Below, piece after piece: positions 51,006-63,200 of a stretch of DNA of 64,000 bases (position 1 is the first letter of the stretch; the number at the start of each line of letters is the position of its first letter). The position numbers were made by a program, and so were the translations under genes. The DNA is from CAYGFH01 sp964430295 (GTDB lineage: Bacteria > Patescibacteriota > Microgenomatia > UBA10105 > UBA927). The stretch covers positions 1 to 64,000 of the forward strand of contig CAYSEV010000001.1 in NCBI GenBank assembly GCA_964430295.1. The letters run 5' to 3'. The notes below the pieces were generated by a model. That model was not told where the DNA came from. It was given only the letters and a program-made list of their open reading frames with translations, and did no database searches.

Positions 51006-51227
51006 TTACCTCGTTTAGATTGTTATAAAGATCCAAACAATAGTAAATATTATTTATATAGCATTTGTTATTTATTTATATATATTGATATATAAAGATA
51101 TACTATAATCTTCATTCGCTGACCAAGTCCTTTTGCACTACATACAGTTATATTTAGTGGGAATTTTTAACGTTTCTATAATAATAATATATTGCATGTT
51201 TTCACGGGATTCTTCATACTAAAAACT

Positions 51228-51231
51228 GAGG
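51228..51231 (+). promoter_or_regulatory. Ribosome binding site of giant gene 2
   Basis: GAGG lies 8 bases upstream of ATG 51240 and decides this start over the in-frame ATG at 51249. The rest of the 51006-51239 gap is very AT-rich, with a TATAAT at 51104-51109 lacking a good -35 box, and shows no clear terminator after giant gene 1; the two giants may be cotranscribed. Confidence 0.5.
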
Positions 51232-51239
51232 CTATTTTT

Positions 51240-54200
51240 ATGGTCGGGATGCTTCAGTATTTATTTGCTTTTGTATCACATATTTTTACTCTTTTCACGA
51301 AGCGTTTTTCTCATGGACTTCAAAGCAAAAAACACCATTCTATAGTTTTTGGGGGAATGAGTGGGATGGTCGTAGGATTCATTCTTTCGTTCTCGATCAT
51401 ATATGGTATTTCACAGGATTGCAGATCTGCCATACATCAACTCGTCTCTTTTAAGCTTATTCCTGTTGTCCATGCTGCGCAAAACTGTCCTGTATTGCCG
51501 CCTGCAGAGGTCGCTGCCGCAAAAGCGAATGCGGTAAAGAAAGAATCACAGCTACGTGGTTTTGCTAAAGTATTGAATCAGCCGTATGCCATCACATTTT
51601 TCCAATACCTCAACCAACTTCTGGGAGGATCCTCAAAAACTGCTAATACTGCCGATAAGACCGCTTCTACACCTCTAGAAAATACTTCGTCCTTAAATAA
51701 CATTAGTGAAGATAAAGTACTTAATGGACAGGCTGCAAAAGAACATATATTGGCGCTCGCCCGGAAATACAAAGGTGTTTTATCAACGCAATTACTTTCC
51801 CATATTGAAACTGCAATTGGCGTCGGAATGCTTCCGAAAGAATATATGTCTTTTAATGATGGAGAAAAAATTCAATTTTTAGCAGGAGGGCAGAGCAGTG
51901 CTCTATTTACACCGGCTGTATTACAAAAACTTGCAGATTACGCACTTGTCGATCCTCGTATTGCTATCGGACAATTTAGTGAGATGGCAGCAGCAACATA
52001 CGCAGAACAACTACCTCAGGAATCAGATATCCGTTTGGCAATCGTCAAGTTGAAAGAAATGGGTGTGAATCAATATTCACTAAAGTTACAACTGTTTTCT
52101 GACGGTCAACCGTTATGGATTGTTAATACCAGTGGACAGAGTTTCGTAATTCGTGCAAAAAAAACAACAATACCAATCGAAGAAGTACGTTCAAGAATTG
52201 CCTCGTTGGGAGATACCATACCTTTTACCTATGCTGAACAATTAGCTCCGGGTAAGGTCTTGTTATTTATCAGAAATCTTAGCTATGACAATGATGGTGA
52301 ATATGTGAAGCTTCCGGAACAGGCATCATTTGTGGAAAAAGTGCTTGAACGATTCCGAGATTTAGGATTTGAACCGGATTTTGTGCATGAGTCATATATG
52401 AATCTCCAAAACTTCATGTATTCAAAATTCTATGGAAAGATGTTTTACGTTGATCAGGACGTATTTGATGAATTACTCAAGTCTGATGGTATTAAACCAA
52501 ATGATAAAGTTACGCGTGCCGTAAACTCGCAACTGGAAGAGCTTTCCAAACGAAGTAGTGTGAAGACGCCCGACACAGCGCCATCTTCAGTGACGCCGAA
52601 TCCAAGCTCAGCGCTGAATACGGCTAAGCAACAAGCAGTTGTTTCACGTCTCAAACTGGCACTTGATGGTGCAAACAATGCTCTGGTAAACTCTCAGCGA
52701 AATTTCTGGTTTGCCGCTGTAGGAACTATTGTATTTGCCATCGGTATGATCGCAATTATGGCTACAGTGCCATGGCTTATAGTCCCCGCTGCATTGGCGC
52801 TTCTAGTAACAGTTCCTTCGAGTATGTTTTTGATTCCTAATTTCTATATGTCTATGGATACGAATAGGCAAACACTGCAATCCGCACAAGCTCAATACAT
52901 AAGTGCACAAAATGATTTACTCATTCTGGAACGTTCTCAGGCATCTGCTACACCGTTAAATATTTCAAGCGAACAAGCTAAAGCCCGAGCACAGGAAACA
53001 CTGGATGCTGCCACAAAAGCAAACAATGTCGCGTTTAATAATCTGGTCTTTGGTTCTGCCGCTACAATCGCTATAGTATTCCTTGCGGTAGCGGTTATGA
53101 TGATATCGCCGGGTCTTTTTGTTCTTCCGTCAGCTATCGCGCTTGTCGGTGTTGTGCTCTTAAGTTCCTTTGGACTTTTTAGACTCTCTTCTAATTTCAA
53201 CACTTCACTAAGTACCTTGCGAGGAACTCAACAAGTCGTAAAAACAGGAGTGTCTCAAGTAATATCTAAAGATAATCCATGCAAACCCACTGGTTTTCAC
53301 CTATTCGGTCAAGTATATGCAGAAGGACCATGTATCATTCTGAGTGTAGGCGGAGATCCAGTTGCAACAGCTAAAGAAGGGGAAAAGGGCGAACCAATTC
53401 CGTCAACACCTGCTCAAATACTTCCAGGATCAACATATGTTGTAGGGACATTTGATGAACTCAAGAATGTAACAGAGGGGAAAGACTCTGTAGGAACACA
53501 AATCAAAGAGATCCCGTCAGACCAGTATGTAAAGGTATTCCCACCAGTAGGAGCTACGGGTCCAAACAATCAGCCAATTCAACCGTTTGTTGTGGATGTG
53601 CCGACGATTTATGCAACGCAGCAGGCCAATCAACCAATACAGCAACAAAATTCTGGTGCGAAAGTTAACATGTCTGACTCATCACCCAATACCACTACGA
53701 CTATTCGAAATACCATTAATAGAATATTAGATATTCGCTCTTGGTTCCCATCTCCATATTCGATAATCCAAAATAACATTGTTCTACGCATGTTCGCTCC
53801 ATTTATTAGTCCAGTTACCACCTCGATTAGCCCTTGGAGTATATTTGGACGGGGAAGATCTGAACCCATACAAGAAATTGCAAATATAGTATCCAGTGAA
53901 GAAGCACAACAATATGTAATCAGCAAATATAATGCCATGATAAGCGCGTTAGAAAGTGGTGCAAAATTATCATCTACTAGGACAACCATGATGAGAGCAG
54001 AGGCTATTGCGGGATTAATAGCAAGCCCTGCTGAAAATATAGATGCGGCTAATCGTCGATACGCGATGGCATTTATTCTCATGAATACGCTTGTTGATAG
54101 AGAATTAGCACACCCTCGCCAGGTTGAACGGTTTTTCATGGTACGCACATCAAAAGGCATACGGCTTATCTATACAGATGGTAAAAATTTTGTGACGAAC

Positions 54201-57200
54201 ACAAATCCAAAATCTTCGACAGAAAGAGTTGCAGTAAAGTATCTAACAGGAGGCATAAAAGAAGCTCTTGCATATATGCAGGAATATGATTCTACAGTTC
54301 AATTATCTGATTTTGAGGAAGTAAATTGGGATGCATCGTTATTTCCTTTTATGGATAGAACAAATATTGCTCCTGATAGTGCCAAAATACGTTCAAAACG
54401 TGGGGTTGAAATAGCAGAAGATATTGTAAAGAAACTCGAAAATCCTCCGATTCCGACGGCAATAGAATTTGCAAAGGATAAACTCATGGAATTGCAGCCG
54501 GAAAAGGCATCTTCAGTTGATAGGGCACTGAAAGATATTGCAGTTGATATGAATGCTGTAGATGGTGATCAGGCAGTAAAGCAAAATGCAATTTATCGGA
54601 AATTCTTTGGGGATCCAATTTGGCAAAATTATGGTTTGGCAAAAGGGTATTTTGAACTTCATGTGGCAGCTCCTAAAAAATATCCACTCGAACTGAAAGC
54701 AAACTCAGACGAGTTAACTGACGAAAGTCTGAAAGCCATTCATGAATGGTACGAATCTCAGCAAACACCTGATGAAGCCCATCAAGAAAGGCTTAACCGT
54801 GGTGGTGCGCTCAATATGGTGCAAAAAATAAAAACACTTCTTGCAAAACTTGGTATAAAACTTCCTCTCGCAGAAACAGATCCGATTCACAATTCCGTTG
54901 TTGTATTTTCCGATGATCAGTTCAAGCTACTATATCCGGATAAAGAAGACGCAAATATTTTGGCATTTTATGACGAACGTCTCGGATTATATGTCATACG
55001 GTCTTCTGCAAACCTCACCTCAAATCAGAAAACTGAATTGGAAGAAATTAAATTCATGATAGCAGCCCACGAAGCCGGTCACGATATGGTTCGGTACATC
55101 GGTCCATTTATGACGCATGAATGGAACGAGGGCATGGCAACGATGTTTATGATTGCACTTCTGGTAAAGCAAAATGGGATAAGTTGGACAGAGGCGAGGG
55201 CTAAAGTGGTTGCATTTGTATCTCCTGAATATGTGAAGCATCTGGAAATGGTGGAGCAGAGTCAGTTTGGTTCTGTTTTGATCGAACGGGCTTTTGAGAA
55301 AGGATTTACATCAGAAACAGTTGCAGATGTATTTCTGACATTCTATAAAAAACTCCCAAATAAAGAAAAAATGTTAGCAGGTGCCACCTACGCAGATTCC
55401 ACAAATGCGTTTACCACTGCTGTTACAAGTACTGCACAACAATTTGGAATTATTACCCCTGACCAAAAGGTCGAACTGTGGCCAAAGCTTTATACATTTT
55501 TTGTTGACAATACTGTCGCAAAAGACTTGGATCCTGATACAGAAGTCAAATTTGATCCGACAACACGATCAATAGGGAAAAAACGGGTCACATTACCAAT
55601 CTTATCTTCAATTCCTTCGTCAGAATTATTTGGCACGATTGCAGGGTTAGATAGAAAAGGGTATGCGCTGCCAAAAGCAGATTTTGACTCATTGGATATT
55701 GAAGCACCAGGATATGTCCTGGCTGTGCAAAATGATTCTGAAGCAAAAGAATATTTGGAAAGGCTGTATAGAACATATCCGGGCGCAGCAACAAAACCAA
55801 TTTTTATTTTAGTGGCCACATCACGAAGGACAGCAGTATCAGGAAACGTATTGTTAACATCAAATGGAAGTGACTTGCTGCGGGCGTTGGATACAATATT
55901 TCAGTCATCAGGGCCTCTTCACGAGCTTCGGACGCAAGCAAAAAAAACAGAAGTAACGGAAATACGTCCAGGCGTCTATCAATTTGGATCAGCACTATTC
56001 TTTGTAGATAAAACAACGGGTGCTATGGCAATGGATTATGCTCCTGATACATCGTTGGCAAGTGTGCAAATAGATGGTCGTTCCCTTGCGCAAACAGCAT
56101 ATGTGTTTAATAACACACAGATTGGAATATCTGGAGTGGCGTATACAGTGACCACTCAGGGAAACGCAGTCATACTTATAAAAGAGAACGGTGAGTCTGT
56201 ACAATTACCGATTGCTGCAAAGTCTCTTCGTGAATTTCCCAAAAATCCGGGACAGTCACCATTACCTGCGCCGGTTCTTCCTGCCACACAAAAACAAGCC
56301 GCTCAACCAGTTGTATCTGTGAAACAACCTGAGGCAGTATTGAAAAATCCAGTGAGCACGTCAGACGAAGCAAATGTGCTCACTATGAAAACGAAAGACG
56401 GCGTTATAAAGGTACGACGGGCCGAACTGGTAGATGGCAAGCTGATAGGGCATGGAGCCATTATCTATGATGATCCTGCAAAACAAATAGAATATGGAGC
56501 AACAGAAATGCCAATCCGCATCATGTTTAATACAACAGATGAAAACCTCTCAGGTCTTACACAAGAGACCTTAATGAGGGAATTAGAGCGAAGATATGTG
56601 TATGCAAACGATGTGCTTATCGCATGGCATGGATATTTAGAGACAGGAGAACAGTTTGAGCCTGCCGGGAATACGGTACTTGAACCATGGGATAAAAATG
56701 GTAAGCGGCAGATGATGATAGCTCTGTCACATTCCGGAACCGAAGGCACATATGTAGAGAATCCTGACTACACGGCAAAAAATCTAATAGCGCAGGTGGA
56801 GGCTGCAGTTGAATTAGTATCTGAACAAATTAATTATACAGATGAAGATGTTCATATTACCTTAATGGGACATTCTTTGGGTGGTGCTATTGCATTCAAA
56901 CTGGCGGAAAAGCATGGATTGGACACAACCGGGGTATGGGCAAAGGTGAAGTATATTATGCTTACCCCGTATGTTGGTGATCCGAATCAGCTGACGCTGT
57001 TAAATGAGTACTCACTCATTCCAGGGGTAAAATCGCTTGGAATTTTACGGATCATTAATAGCTGGTATTTGCCGTCTGCACTTCGTCGTGGACTTTTGGC
57101 ATTTGCACATTTCGTCGGGTTTGATGAGGCACTCTTTAGCGCAATGATGAGTTTGGATTTGAAAAAGATGGATGACGCATCCGTTCGATTATCGAAAGAT

Positions 57201-60200
57201 ATAGCACTGAAAAATCTCTCTGACGCTCCCGTTGCTATTCGTATGACACAGTCTCTTCTGAATATAGGCATGGTAGAAAATAACGCTCCACTTCAGGATC
57301 TGACACGAAAAAGCCGCATGGTTGTTTTTTACCCCGGCGTTGATGATACGCTCGATTCTGCAATTACAAGATCGTTTAACTTGAGCAGAGGGTTTTTCCA
57401 GGTAGGGTATGACCGGACGCATAATCCATCCACAGCCAGTTATAAATCACATATTTTTGAAGTAGTCCAAGGTTTATTTGAGGGTTTTGATATTCAAAAA
57501 ACCCGTCCGGGTGTGTTTGCACAGATAGATCGCCGGTCACATAATTTTTATAAGGTTGTGTGGGATGGGTTAAAAATGAAGTTTAGCAAACTAAGTAGTA
57601 CTGATCCCTGCACTCCTACCATTTCAGTTCAAATATTTGGTCGCGTATATGCAGCAGGGGAAAACTGTGTAATCTTTTACAGCAATAGTGAGGTTGAAAC
57701 ACGTACAGAAAACGGACAATCTACTGGCATAAAACGAAATATTCCACAGTCTGGCACGTTCAGAGTGGTGACACAAGAACAACTTACTGATGAAGTATTA
57801 AATCCTCAGACTACAGATTTCAAGTTTAACGGTAAGATATCGTTTACCAACTCTCTCGACGGACAGACTCAGAATAGGTATCTCGTTGTGTTCCCGTCAG
57901 ATAATACCCCTGCATTTATCATCCGTATTCCTGATATCCATACACAGTCAGGTACACAATCAGGAAAAGTTGTATCTATAGATACTCATACAAATGTACG
58001 ATTAGATGGAAAGACATGGAAACTATCGTATAGTGCTGCAGACACATCTGCTAAATTGAATGGTATATCACTCGGTCAAGGCGATATTTCGCTTGAAAAA
58101 GGATCACGCAATACGCTGTATGTTGCTCCAAATTATGTACTCCTTATTGATATAGATCCTAATTCAAATGAACTTACCTATCAAAAATTGCCCTCAGACG
58201 ATCCACGCGTTGTATTTGAATCACTGGAAATCGAATCACTTCCTGAAAGCATTTCACCGCAAGTTCGCGAAAGAAGAGACGCCGCATACAAGGGAGATCT
58301 TGCGCGAAGTATTTTGAATAATGTGGATGAAGCACAGGATGCGAGAATGATAGAGTTCCGTGATGGCAGCAGGGCATTTCCCAAAACGCCTCCGCATCCT
58401 GCATATTCGGGGGAAACCTCTTCGTGGAAATATCATTCAGAATACGCGCAAAAAGAATTATGGAATTCGTACTACACCTCGCTTGTTGCAGCACTTGCGT
58501 CAGGTAAATCAAAAGAAGATATAAAAGGAGAAGTGAATAAATTACTTGCTCAATTTAGGAATACTGCAAATCTGGAACTATTCAAAGAAAAACAAGCGTT
58601 TTCGGATGGACTTGTGCGCCAACTGGAAGCTCAGCCTGCAGAGGAGTTTTTACCATTGACCCTCGGATCTGCATTTCGTGAAATTTTGAATCGTTATCCT
58701 CTATTGAAAACCATCATAACACCGGATCAGTTAGCTGCACTCAAACGAGTTCTGATCGAGGAAGTGAAAAATGCATATATGTTATTTGCAGCATCAGGCT
58801 CAAATGCCATTTTGGAAGCACGAGGATACTTTTTCCCCAACCCTGTAAAGTCGGTTACTACCAATGAAAACGGATCGCTTGTCATAGATACACTAAAAAA
58901 GGATGAGGCAAACACTATTATAGAAATTCGAAATAAAGACGGCACCTATAAGAAAAATCCGGTTATACTTGCGGCATATATAAAGGCCATAGAAGAAGGA
59001 GCACAGTACATATCTTTCACTCTTGCAAGCAAGACAGATGAAGGATTTAATGAGATTCTCCCTGATTTAGCTGAATACGTCTACGAACACAATAGAAATC
59101 CGAAGTACAAATCCTCACCGGTAGTACTTATGGTAGATGCTGTCCAGTTATTTGGACGAGCTCCAGAGTCTGAAGTGTTTCAGTGGCTGCTGGTGGAGGG
59201 GATATCAGGAGTCATCCATACGGGATCAAAAGCAGCAGCAGGTCCTGCACACGCAGGAATCACACATATATCTACCTACGGCAAAACAGTGACAGGCACA
59301 GTTTCAACAGTAGATCAGTCTATTGCAAATATGACGACGCCTGCTATTGTACGGGCGATCGGAAATTTGAAGGCTATACGTGGCATGTGGGATTTGGGAC
59401 CGGCATTTCAGCTATACAGCCCGATTGCCGTAGCACTTCAGCGAGTGTATGATCGGTTTTTTACACGAATCGGACTGGTGCCGATAGGGGATGAGGAAGG
59501 TTTTCAGCGGAAAAATACATTCGGATCGATTCGAACGTATCGCCTTATGATGGGGTGGGATGGAAAAACAATTGTAGATGCAAAAAAGCTACTTGCAACA
59601 TGGTCTCCTGTCTGGCTCATGGGTGGAGTTCTTGAAGAAACTCCTCTGGCAGGACCACTGCTTCGAAATGGAATTCCAATCGGTGTTATGAAGTGGCTAA
59701 AAGAAACGGTAATCACACCGGAAGATCTGAAGGATCCACATATGTCTGCTGAAAAGGCGGCAAATGCTGTGGATGATGCGCTGCGACAGGTAGAAGGTCG
59801 TATGCAAGATGATTTGATACGACTAGCTGAGGAAAACGGCGTATATTTGCGAATTGCGGATGAAATTGCGCCCGTAGATCAAACTGAAGCAGCTGCGCAA
59901 GCGGCGCTTATTGCACTGGTCAATACAGCAGCAAAGCGAACAGGGGTGCAAGATGAAGGAGAATCCTGTGATCCAACGCAAGTGGGCATTCACATATTGC
60001 CAAGAGTATATGCCGCAGGATGCAAAACGGGTATGACCCGTAAACTCTACAACCAGCTTATTACCGGAGCAAAACTGCTGGGCACGAGAATGAACAGAAT
60101 AGTGTGGGGGAGATTGTTTGGAAAAAAGAATGTTTTTGGCCAATTCAAACAAAATCAAGTTCAAAATATAACTTCCCGTTCACGTTTATTTGTGTATAGT

Positions 60201-63200
60201 AATGAACAAATGAATATATCAAAATATTTCTCCACAGAGCAATTATCTGATTTTGATTCGATTATTAATAAAATACTTGATAATTATAATAAAACTGGAT
60301 CATATGATATTAGGCATTCATCACAACAAAAAGATGTAATCAATATAAATGACGATCTTACTGCGGAAGAAAAATACGGAAGAATGTTTGATTGGACAAA
60401 ATCTTTTTTTATTCTGAAAGCACTCCAGAAATATACAAAGCTATATCCTTTTTATCTTATTGGTCACTCTATTATAGTAGCAAATGCTGCGCTATTTTCT
60501 GGGACTGACTTTGGTACATTTTTATATCAAAAGGCATTGCCATGGATGTATGCCACTGTCAGTTCTGATATCAAGCACACAGCAATTTTGATGATGATTT
60601 CTTATATAAATAATTTATCAATAGCAGGAGAAATCGCTGACATGTCAGTATCTGAGTTATCTGAATTTAATAGAGAAGTTGTTAATACGTTCATTAAGGC
60701 ATTTGATAGGAATTTTCAATTAGCATATTCAAACGCAAGTACAGGGTTAGACTCTGATGAGTTAAGATCCGATGCTGAGAAGAAAATACTACAGGCAATA
60801 ACTATAAATTCATATTTTCCAATATTGCCTCTCCCCAGATTCTTAACAGGGATGATAAATCAAAACGGCTTTATGGGACATGGCACAGGAGTAGCGTTTT
60901 TATCAAAAGCGTTAATAGTTGAAAATAGAAAACAAGCTATAAGTACATCAGTTCATGAAATGAATCATATGCAAGTCGATACGCAAATAAATACACCGGA
61001 ATTAAATTATTATTCGCACCTTCCATATGGTTTATCAATGACCTTAGATGAATCGATTACACGACTGAATCAACTGGAATCAATTGATGCATACAACGAA
61101 AGTTATTATGATATTGGTGTAATTAAGCTACTTACTGTGTTAAAGCCGTTTTTAGTAGAAAAAGTTGGGCAGAATACTGCTGACCAAGTATTTGCACAGA
61201 TTAAGTTAGGTGATTTTTCGACCATTGTTAGTATCTTTGGGGGATGGGACGCTTTTAGAGCGTACTTACAGGACCCAACAATGTTTGGATCGTATTATAA
61301 AATTGATGAAATTCAATATAGAGATAATTCATCTGATGTATGGAAAAAAGTTAATTTCGAAAACGATCGGGAAATATTTTTATCTCAATCTGCCGAATTA
61401 TTACTCCCGAACGGTATTGTTGTACCAATGCAAAAGTCAATAATATCAGGAGTGAAAAAGAAGACCAATAAACAAATAGTAGACTCAAAATCTCGTATTT
61501 TATACACATATGATAATGCAGATATTGCCGAAGAAATTGAACTTAAAGATGATAAATATATCCTTTTAAAGGAATATGTAAGTATAGGAATAAATATTAC
61601 TGACTTCTCTTCAAGACTTATTGTCGGTGCGAGGAAAAGCAAAGAAATACTCGCAATGCAATCAGAATATGCAGATCTATTACATTCATTATTTGTTGAA
61701 CCTGACGATGTCGTGTCATCCATACATGCTAATGTCAATCCAATAGCAAAAACTATATATATGAGATCAGCGCACATAGATGCAACATGCATCCTTGGTC
61801 AGCGCCTCATTCCCCAGGTTTTTGCAGAATCAATTGGAACGGTTCAGACCAGTTACTGTGAATTCGCAGGCCGTGAGGGCTTGTTATATTCCCCAAATGC
61901 CGTTCTTCGGGCGATGATAGGCAATGCGAATGGTCAGGTGACGCGTTTGACTGCCATTGCCAAAAGTTTGGCAGTAAATGCGGATAATCCTGAATTATCT
62001 CCGACGGAACGGCGTATGTGGCATTTTCTGGGGCAAATCATCGGTGGTGATCTGTTTACGTATATGGAAAAACTTCAACAGACCACCGCAAAAAAAATAC
62101 GCATATCTGATGCTCAAATGGAAGATTTATATGCGACATACATTGCCCTCTACCCCCATGTACGGGAAGCTATTGCCCGGAAAAACGAACAGGGTACAGT
62201 GACGGCCACATATGATCCTGAAGTCGTATACGCTGTATTGAAAAACACACCGGTAGAAATCCGTGAACTTGCGGTGCGCGCCGTTTCCTTTATGATGCAA
62301 ACAGCACAACATGATGATGCAGGGAACATCATGTCCATGCCTATGGATATCGATTCTGTAGAGGGAAGGCGACATCTACATGATGCATTGGCCTATTATA
62401 ACGATCAATTCTTTGCATGGTTGAGTCTGGCCTCTCCTGACGGGTATCAACAGTATCAGGAACGGTTATCCGGCAGAGCTCCTAATGCTCTCCGTCGTGA
62501 TGTGTCCGATGTGAGCTCACTTGAACTTATATTCCCAACCATACAAACGTCTGCATCCAGCGCATTTCCATTCTCCACACAGGTTGTAGGAAGTACTCCA
62601 TCAAAAGAAACTATGAAGAGCCTCTATACCGTTGTAAATGGGGATACTGTTACAGCTTCCACTGAGACCATGAGTGTGATCCTTCGCGATCCGCAGGGGA
62701 GAACGGATCAATCAGAACGAATGTCAATCATGGCAGAGGAAATAGGCAAATATTTCCAAAAACATGAACTGATGCCGGAACATCTTATGGACGTATGGCC
62801 ACAGGATGCGCTCAGATTTTTCCTTCGTGAACAACTGCAACTGATGGGAATAAAGAAAGAAACAGTTGAACTCACATTCGTGTTCAGAATAAAAGATGTA
62901 AATGGACAATGGATTGGTGTAGCGCTCACAAATACGGATGAACCGCTTGTGATAAACAAAGAGGGAAGTAAGGCTGTCCGCGCATCCGATCCTGCAGAAC
63001 TTGGCACAGTTGCGCTGGCACAGGTGGTGGACAAATTCAAAAGTGAATGGAATGTTTATTTCTATCCAATTCCTAAAACGGGGAATCAATACGTGATGAC
63101 TAGAAAGAATATAAAAAGTATTCAGAATGAGCTATTAAGCACAATGGCATTAGATGTTCCTGTCTCTGCATATGGAGAAAAACTGACAGAAATATTGCAA

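Noticed and set aside
8280..51005. Recoded stop codons (alternative genetic code) as an explanation for the long frame
   Set aside because: The frame has no internal TGA, TAA or TAG, and neighbouring genes terminate normally with TGA and TAA, so no recoding is needed.
51006..51239. Terminator or strong promoter in the gap between the giants
   Set aside because: The only inverted repeat (ATTGTT ... AACAAT near 51018-51041) is short, AT-only and lacks a T-tract; the TATAAT at 51104 has no -35 at proper spacing.
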